From: Isoetes taiwanensis
Lineage: Eukaryota; Streptophyta; Lycopodiopsida; Isoetales; Isoetaceae
Assembly (NCBI GenBank): GCA_021234155.1
Contig: JAJEKV010000060.1
Coordinates: forward strand, 5,230,323-5,294,322
Direction of reading: 5' to 3'
DNA: 64,000 nucleotides
The position numbers and the translations under genes are program-made. This document shows positions 57,650-64,000 of the stretch, in pieces. The notes under the pieces are model-generated. The model was not told the DNA's origin. It saw only the letters and a program-made list of their open reading frames with translations, and ran no database searches. Position 1 is the stretch's first letter, and every line of letters starts with the position of its first letter.

Positions 57650-60600
57650 TAGCTATTATGAAATTGACCACCTCTAGGACAATTTCTTATAACATGACAA
57701 ACAGTTGTCATTGGCATCTAGAGGCAAAAAGCATATATAAGCATGAAGTAAGTAAAGTTAAGCTATTTTTTTCAGCATGGTCTGAAAGACATGAACTTTT
57801 GTCTAAGACCTAGGCAAGATATTCTAAATGGTACGAGACTGCTTTACATATTCGATAGGCAAATTTAGAGAGAAGTGTGCTCAAAGGCGTAGAATTATCA
57901 GTACAACTCGGTCATTGTTCCCCAAGTGTAGACCATAGCTAAAGATATAGAGATTCATCTCCAAATAACAAAGTTCACATGTCCATCCAATGAATGCATG
58001 CTTTAGGTGAGGTAATGTAAGTTGGGGACAATAAATAAGTTACGAAAGGCGATATTGCGGGGGAATACAACATGATTTAGACTAACATAACGTTATTTCA
58101 AACAACCAACTTTGCTCCACCACTATAAGGAATAGCAAGTTCATATTGCAACACAAATTTCTATAGTTCAGCTAATGCGTATCAATGCAAAGTATCTTCT
58201 TTTTTATTTTTGGATTGGGTTGGGTTCCATGCCAGGGAACGCCGCATGTTCGTTCCCTTCCAGTTTGCGTTCCCCTTAGCGGGACGCTGGTTGCCCGAAT
58301 TGAATGCCGAGAATGTCCCAAATTTTGAATTTGGATACCAGCATTAGGCGTTCTCCGTTCCCTTTGCCGTTCTCCGTTCCCTTTGCCACACGCTGGTGCA
58401 AATTTTGAATTTGGTGGCAGGCACCTTTGAGAAATTCGTAGTGAAGCTCGAGTTTCTCACTTCTGCTACGTTTTGGTGCTTCAGCAATTTAGCGCCTGCA
58501 TCACTGATTCTTGAGCTGGGTCCTGATGTGCCAGATCCTGCATTTCGCTTAGCTAAGGTGAGGCTTTTCTATGCTTCATTATTTTCTTTATTTGTCGGAT
58601 CTAATCCTAACTTGCAGGACCCGTTCATTAGCAGCTTGAGGTCTTTCATATCCTTGGAGGGTTTGTGATCCACTTCTGCGTTTGTCACCACCAGTTATTC
58701 TGGATTTTGTGTCCAGATTTCTCATTTTCACATAGTATTTGACTCTGAATGTTGCGGAATTGTAGCTGGCTCCAAGTGTATGGCACTCAAACGAAATTCA
58801 GTAAGCATTTTGATGAAGAGTGGGAGCTTATGCCCTGCTATTATATGTTGCAGATGTTATTCTATTAACTGTTAAATTGGTGGTGTTTTCTAATACTTAA
58901 GGACGATTTCTGTTTATTTTGTGTTGTTTTCAGGCTTATGGGCATGTTGTTTTTAGGCTTATGGGCATTCACAAGATGTAGAAGAGATAGTGCAGAATAT
59001 TGATAGAAGAGATGGACATAATATAATGGTAGGATAGGAAGAAAAGATGGGCATAATATACTGGCATGATGCTTTTACGATATAATGAGAGCTCTCAAGA
59101 TAAAAATCGACCGATTCCCGGCTCCAGATTTTCAATTGCAGGTTCAACGATTTTGCATTTCATTTATTATTTTGTTTTAAGATTCAACGAGTTGCTTATT
59201 TCTTCTGACATAGATCAGTTTGTGAGTCTACAGGACTGTTTAGGATTAAACTCCTATTCTTGGCTCTCTTCTTTAAGTTGTTTTGCTACCACATCTTGAC
59301 TCTGCCTATTTCAATTCTAATTCGATAAAGTTTCTTTGACGTGCGGGGTTTTAGGTGGTGGGGTGATTTGATTATGTCAGCATGACACAGTTGGACTGAA
59401 GGAAATGTGACAGTTCGCCAGGTTTCTCCATGTATGTTGTTTTTCCGATGCATTGGTCTGCTTATAAAAATGCATATCAGATTGCATTTGCTTATCGGCA
59501 TCTTTTCCATTTGATTCTCTTGGATTGAGGCCATTGTTTTTTCAGGTTGGAATATAGGAAAATTTGGTTTCTATCCTCTCCATTTCTATTTTCTCTGTAT
59601 CAAAAGAGTCCCATTATATAAATGCACTGCATTAGTCTTGCAAGTAAAAATTTGTTCTGCTGCCTCTGTTAACGTTGGAATTGTTCATATTGTTCTATCT
59701 ATTGGACAACATGTTAGTTAGCATTGGAATTGTTCATATTGTTCTAACTATTGGACAAAAGATGGATCTTTTCAGGTTAGAATGCAAAGACATGGAGTTT
59801 TCAATCTTCGAATTCTGGTAATGTTCTATGCTATCAGGGCAAATGGATTTGAGAGGCTGCACATGTTATTAGGCCATTCTGTGCACATGATATATGCAAT
59901 CGCTATGTGCATGTAATTATGTTTCAATCGTGGTGATTAGGATTCTTAGATTCTAACTAAGCAGCACGCAATACAATATGCATTATCCTGCATTGCAATG
60001 TAGCATGTGAGAAACTTGGAATCATTTGATTATTTTGTTAGAAACTTTGAATCATCACATCTATTGCTTTAACTTTCAAAATAGAAATGTGTGCTTTTTG
60101 ATGCAAAACGGTGGGTGAAGGAGACAGGAGTTGATGCAGAACGGCAGGGCCTGGCATCAAACTGTAAAACTTCACAGAGGTAACCGTATTCTGGTTTTTC
60201 TTGGTATCAGACAGTAGAAACCCACAGAGGTAGAGTGCTGTTGCAATTAGAATCTGAAGTGTTTTCTTGGTTGCAGAATCAGAACAGCAGAGAAATTCGG
60301 CTATGGTTTCAACAAGGAACATGCTACATGCATGTCTCCTTGCAAGGATGTACCTTTGGGGTGCATTTGCAATGTGGCCTTTCTATCATATTCAAATCTG
60401 GTATTTTGTTTATCTTTTGAGCTTCTATTCCTTGATGCACACTATTCAATACATTGTGTATTTCATAAATTTTAAAAAATATCTATTTACTTCAGATATT
60501 GTTGTAGGTTGTGGTCTATGTGAGACATGTGTTAAAGCTGATCCCTGTTCAAGTTGGACCTTTTCTCCAGGAAATTGTCTTGCACTCTCAAATCCAAAAG

Positions 60601-61800
60601 CTCATGTGATTTCTACCCTATGAAGCCTCATAATCAGTAACAATCAAGTAGTGTGGGATATATTGCACGTAGCTCCCTGGGTGCATTCTATGTCGTGATT
60701 TTAGCAAGAACATTCAATCCACAGGAGAAACTAGAACTTTGTGCACATTCGACCAAGATAAAGCCATGATCTAATTAAATTGCTGAGATTTTTTATCAAC
60801 TATATAATATCTATAGATTTTCTGAAATGGAAAAGCATTTTCACTTGAAAATATTGGAGTTAAAGAATATATCAATCATTTGTTGTTCATCATAAATTCA
60901 GAGTCTCTATTTCATGCATGTGCATCATTAATTTAATCAGCTAAATTTGAGGATTTCTGAATTTTGGCTGCATATACATGCTACTACGTATTGAATTTCA
61001 CAATTTGGAACTAATTAATGACATTTATCTTAATTTTGCAGATCAACCAGGCAACATAATCTCTATGTTCCTTTCTTTTAAGTTCCGTTTTCCATCCATT
61101 TTTTCCAATTTTGCAGATCGATCAGGCAGCACAAGCTCAAAAGTAAGGTATTTCCTACAACAAGGGTCTTGAATCTCCCGCTTACAATGTTTATCTTGCT
61201 TCAATGTCTTTTATGCGGCAAGTAGTTGTGAAGGTTATTGGGAAGTGGGAGTTGAGTTTAGTTATCGAGTTCATAAAGAATCAATTTTAGTCCTGATCGC
61301 CTTCTCATTTATATGTTAAATCTGTAAACTGTTTTGATGCAGAATATATTCTGCCATAGATTGAAAAGATTTCTTACATAAATATTAGTTGTTTTGAATT
61401 CTTCAATTTTCTTTGCAGGTTAGAATACACAACGATCTAAGGAGGACAATGTGCACTGCATTCCATCTCTCTGTTGAGCTAAGGTTGCCAGTGCGCACTC
61501 CATTCCATCTCTCTTAGCGTTCACAAAATAGGAGAATATATGTTGGAAGATTTATGTATTTGCTTTCATGATGTTACAAATGGATACTTTCTTTCTTGCA
61601 AATTTGATGATCACTGCCATTCTTGGTTTCTGTTATTTATTTTGTCAATACAAAAGCAAGTGAAAGCGGACATGTCAGAACATTTAATATCAAACATGAA
61701 CATGTGAGATTAGTCTTTTAATTAAAAACTTGACTTATTAACATTTTTGAGCAATTTGTGTGTGGGCATTTTACAAAACAATTGAAATTTTACTGTCAAA
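57650..61800. other. Mostly non-coding sequence with short duplications
   Basis: CGTTCTCCGTTCCCTTTGC is duplicated at 58350-58390 and CAAATTTTGAATTTGG occurs at 58320 and 58398. GCATTGGAATTGTTCATATT and ATTGGACAA recur at 59675-59710 and 59722-59757. The frame 58396-58668 (LELGPDVPDPAFRLAK before a GTGAGG donor) could be an exon, but I do not recognise it. No other coding pattern is convincing. Confidence 0.4.
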
Positions 61801-61805
61801 TTTTG

Positions 61806-62891
61806 TAAGGAAGGAAGGAAGGAAGTTTATTTTAACGTCCACGGAGGCCAGAGGCCTATGAGACGGTACATGCAGAGAACAGGCAAAAAAGCCAAAAACC
61901 CCAACACCAAAAACAAACAATGTAATTGTACAGTAGAACCCTACTACCGGGATGAAAAAACCCCCACTTGGGAGGAAAAACCCTAACAGTAGGCTCTCAA
62001 ATACCATGCCCCTGAAGAGCAAGTCTGACGGCCGAAATCTGCAGGATATAAGCTCCCAGTCGCACTACCATAGGTGATGCGAGTAATTGATGTAGCGGTG
62101 TGTCAGAGCATCTATCAGTGTGCACTGCTCGGACATGGGCATATGCTGGTCACTGCTGGAGGGCATGGTGCTCATCCTCTATCATTTGCCCTCCTCCCTG
62201 GGGAGCCATTCACCCCCCAGCGACCTGTTTCAATTCTGAGGTAATGGGAACCCGTCCTTATGGCAGCAATAGCTCTCCGTTTCTTCACAGAGATGTGTGC
62301 TTTCAAGTACCGATGGGGTCCATGCTCAAGGCCGGGATTAATCTGAGCGTGATAGTGCTCTGTCTTGGGCTTTGCAAGAGTAGAGGCATCCCATAGGGTG
62401 GCAGCATCGGCCACATCCAATTGCCTATTCTGCGCATCAGAATCTGCCAGTGCCACCATCTGTTGGTAATCCATAGACCACCTCCTAAACCATCCCTTAC
62501 AGTGCTCGTGCCATACCCTCTTCAGCCGTTGGGGGCCCTGCGTTAACAACACGGCCTGTGGGGGCAAGCGATGCTCATCCATCCCATCCACCTTATGGAA
62601 GCAAGTAAGATGCCTGCGCATAGCAGAATGCTGTAAAGGCCAGAACCCCGTCTCATACAACAAAATCTGATACGGTACGGTGTCCTTCACTCCCAAGCTA
62701 TATGTCAAGAAAGCTTTCTGCACCCTTTCCAACCTATCCCACGTGTTTTTGCTAACTGCTGGGCCCCAAGCCTCCACTCCATATAGCAGCACCGGCTCGA
62801 CCAAAGCCCTAAACAGGTGTGCTCTCCTCGCCCAGTCACAGAGATCTATCCGGCAACACGCGTTTTGCACTGCCAGTGGGGAGTAGATCAA
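61806..62891 (-). mobile_element. 5'-truncated LINE with (TTCC)n tail
   Basis: The minus frame 62891-62172 covers the RT thumb (PVLLYGVEAWGPAVSKNTWD RLERVQKAFLTYS) through KRRAIAAIRTGSHYLRIETG RW, then loses frame before the Cys/His knuckle. The 3' UTR on the minus strand has GGGTTTTTCCTCCCAAGTGG GGGTTTTTTCATCCCGG and CCTCCGTGGACGTTAAAATA before (TTCC)n at 61825-61806. The protein is close to the 57-kb fragment. Confidence 0.8.
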
Positions 62892-62999
62892 TATTCAAAA
62901 AATGTGTTGTGCCAGTCGTTATCATTATGGAATAACATTTTTATGTACTTGAGCCATATATGGGTAAAACTAAACTAGAGGTTTAATACAATAGCTTCG

Positions 63000-64000
63000 A
63001 TCCGAGCCATCGGATCGACATTCTGGGAAGGGACGAGCTCCTATATCAGGACCGTTCCTCTTTCGGCTCGGTTATCGGCGTCTTCTCACAACAGCTCCTT
63101 CTTCTATTTCCGTTGCTTCCCTCCCTTCCCACCCTGTTATGTGGGGCCTACGTCTTTTGTGTCTCCATTTGTTGTTCATGCACTATTATTGTTCTCGACC
63201 TTTGAGTGTTGCTTTTATCATGGTTTCTTTTCATCGGCATTCTGCCGCATTCTTTTCCACCTGCGGGTGATGCTGTTTTCACTTTGGGGGTGCTGCATAT
63301 TTTCACATATTGGTTTCCACCCGTTGGGTGATGCTTTCCACCCTTAGTGGTGCTGCTATTTTTTTTTGTTGTGTTCTTTGTCGCACATATGTGGGGTCTT
63401 TTTGGTGCCGGGTGGTTTCTCCGCGCTGGGCATGTCGTTTTTCTCTAACCTTTTCACGGGTGTTTTTAGGGGTTTTTTGTGGTGCTTGCAGGATTTCGTC
63501 ATTTTCGGGGTCCGGTTCTTTTTCTGCTCACCCACAGCCCATTACCTGCACTTCTCCATCTCACATCTCTGCGGTCGCCATCAACCCTTTTGTTCTCCAG
63601 GCAACACATTCAAGGCTATTGGCGACCATTTCTCATTAGGGTTTTCCTCGAAAACCCGAAAGGGCGGGGTTTTTTATCCCGATGAGAAGTTGTCGCCATT
63701 ATCCTTCTATCTTGCCTATGTGCATGTTCTGTTTGTGGGGTAGTCCGATATTGTTCCTATGGTCGGCTATCCCTCTATACTTTTCAAACTTCCTCTTCTC
63801 TCAGCAGTACCTTATTCTCTTTGAATTGTTTCCAGGCAGGGGAGGGGCTTCTTCCTGCTTGGTTTGGCCCATTTGGCGTTTCTGTCATGCTGTGACATGT
63901 CCTTTCTCGGCCTCGGCCCTTCTTTAGCCTTCATCCTGTGACCTTCGTCCTCGATTCTAGTTTGATAAGGAAGTTCTCTGGTATTCGGGCGGTTTGTTGG
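63000..64000. other. Pyrimidine-rich segment, probable LINE-related leader or UTR
   Basis: The plus strand is T/C-rich with GC higher than the flanks, resembling the LINE-A leader region. At 63642-63682 TAGGGTTTTCCTCGAAAACC CGAAAGGGCGGGGTTTTTTA resembles the 3' UTR element of the 57-kb LINE. Frames here (to 125 residues) are Phe/Leu/Ser/Cys-rich products of base composition. Duplicated ACCCGTTGGGTGATGCTTTC-type words occur at 63255-63350. Confidence 0.4.

Noticed and set aside
63141-63927. Phe/Ser/Cys-rich plus-strand frames up to 125 residues
   Set aside because: Pyrimidine-rich composition generates open frames; no domain, and overlapping frames are equally open.

Overview
This window is a repeat-rich nuclear segment of a land plant. 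Plant-typical sequence includes a two-domain B3 gene, a PLS-type pentatricopeptide (PPR) remnant, a stearoyl-ACP desaturase remnant, a DUF829/TMEM53-like exon, and short GT-AG introns with a telobox and TATA box near one gene. The LINE load, with ORF1/EN/RT and short simple-repeat tails, would fit a large genome such as a fern, lycophyte, bryophyte or gymnosperm. I cannot fix the lineage from sequence alone. All exon structures and family calls were made by eye; no search was run.

Layout. 1-4.4 kb: a minus-strand LINE (LINE-A) running off the left edge, with a 5' leader carrying three repeat units. 4.8-5.5 kb: a small zinc-binding gene with its own TATA box. 6.5-10.4 kb: a second LINE (LINE-B), broken by stops and by a (TAA)n tract, a MITE and an opposite-strand LINE 3' fragment. 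11.0-11.8 kb: PPR pseudogene. 12.4-19.4 kb: a remnant coding sequence split by a 6.6-kb DNA transposon (element 1) with perfect 30-bp inverted ends and a 4-bp target duplication. 22-24 kb: a repeat family, half a MITE and a tRNA-derived SINE. 24.7-25.7 kb: the B3 gene. 27.8-28.8 kb: an unidentified multi-exon gene with a foldback hairpin in an intron. 30.0-31.6 kb: desaturase pseudogene. 33.3 kb: DUF829 exon. 35.4-37.4 kb: second copy of the 22-kb repeat, flanked by two MITEs. 38.5-40.7 kb: unidentified, possibly transposon-derived coding sequence. 42.1-42.5 kb: dimeric tRNA-like SINE abutting a LINE tail. 45.6 kb: kinase pseudogene. 48.4-56.5 kb: a second, diverged transposon (element 2) of the same kind as element 1. 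57.1, 61.8 and possibly 63 kb: further LINE pieces.

The most interesting content is the pair of related DNA transposons. Each has a transposase gene reading inward from one end (CCC-type zinc-binding motif, then a D...D...E/D core with SDG/DG and HGKG motifs) and a convergent accessory gene reading inward from the other end. The accessory genes look alike in their N-terminal region, coiled coil and RING-type finger but end differently: element 1 in an FCP1/NIF-like HAD phosphatase domain, element 2 in a Ulp1-like (C48) cysteine protease. This reads as a mobile family whose accessory protein keeps a RING/coiled-coil front end and swaps its enzymatic tail. Both copies carry frameshifts or stops and are probably not active as they stand.
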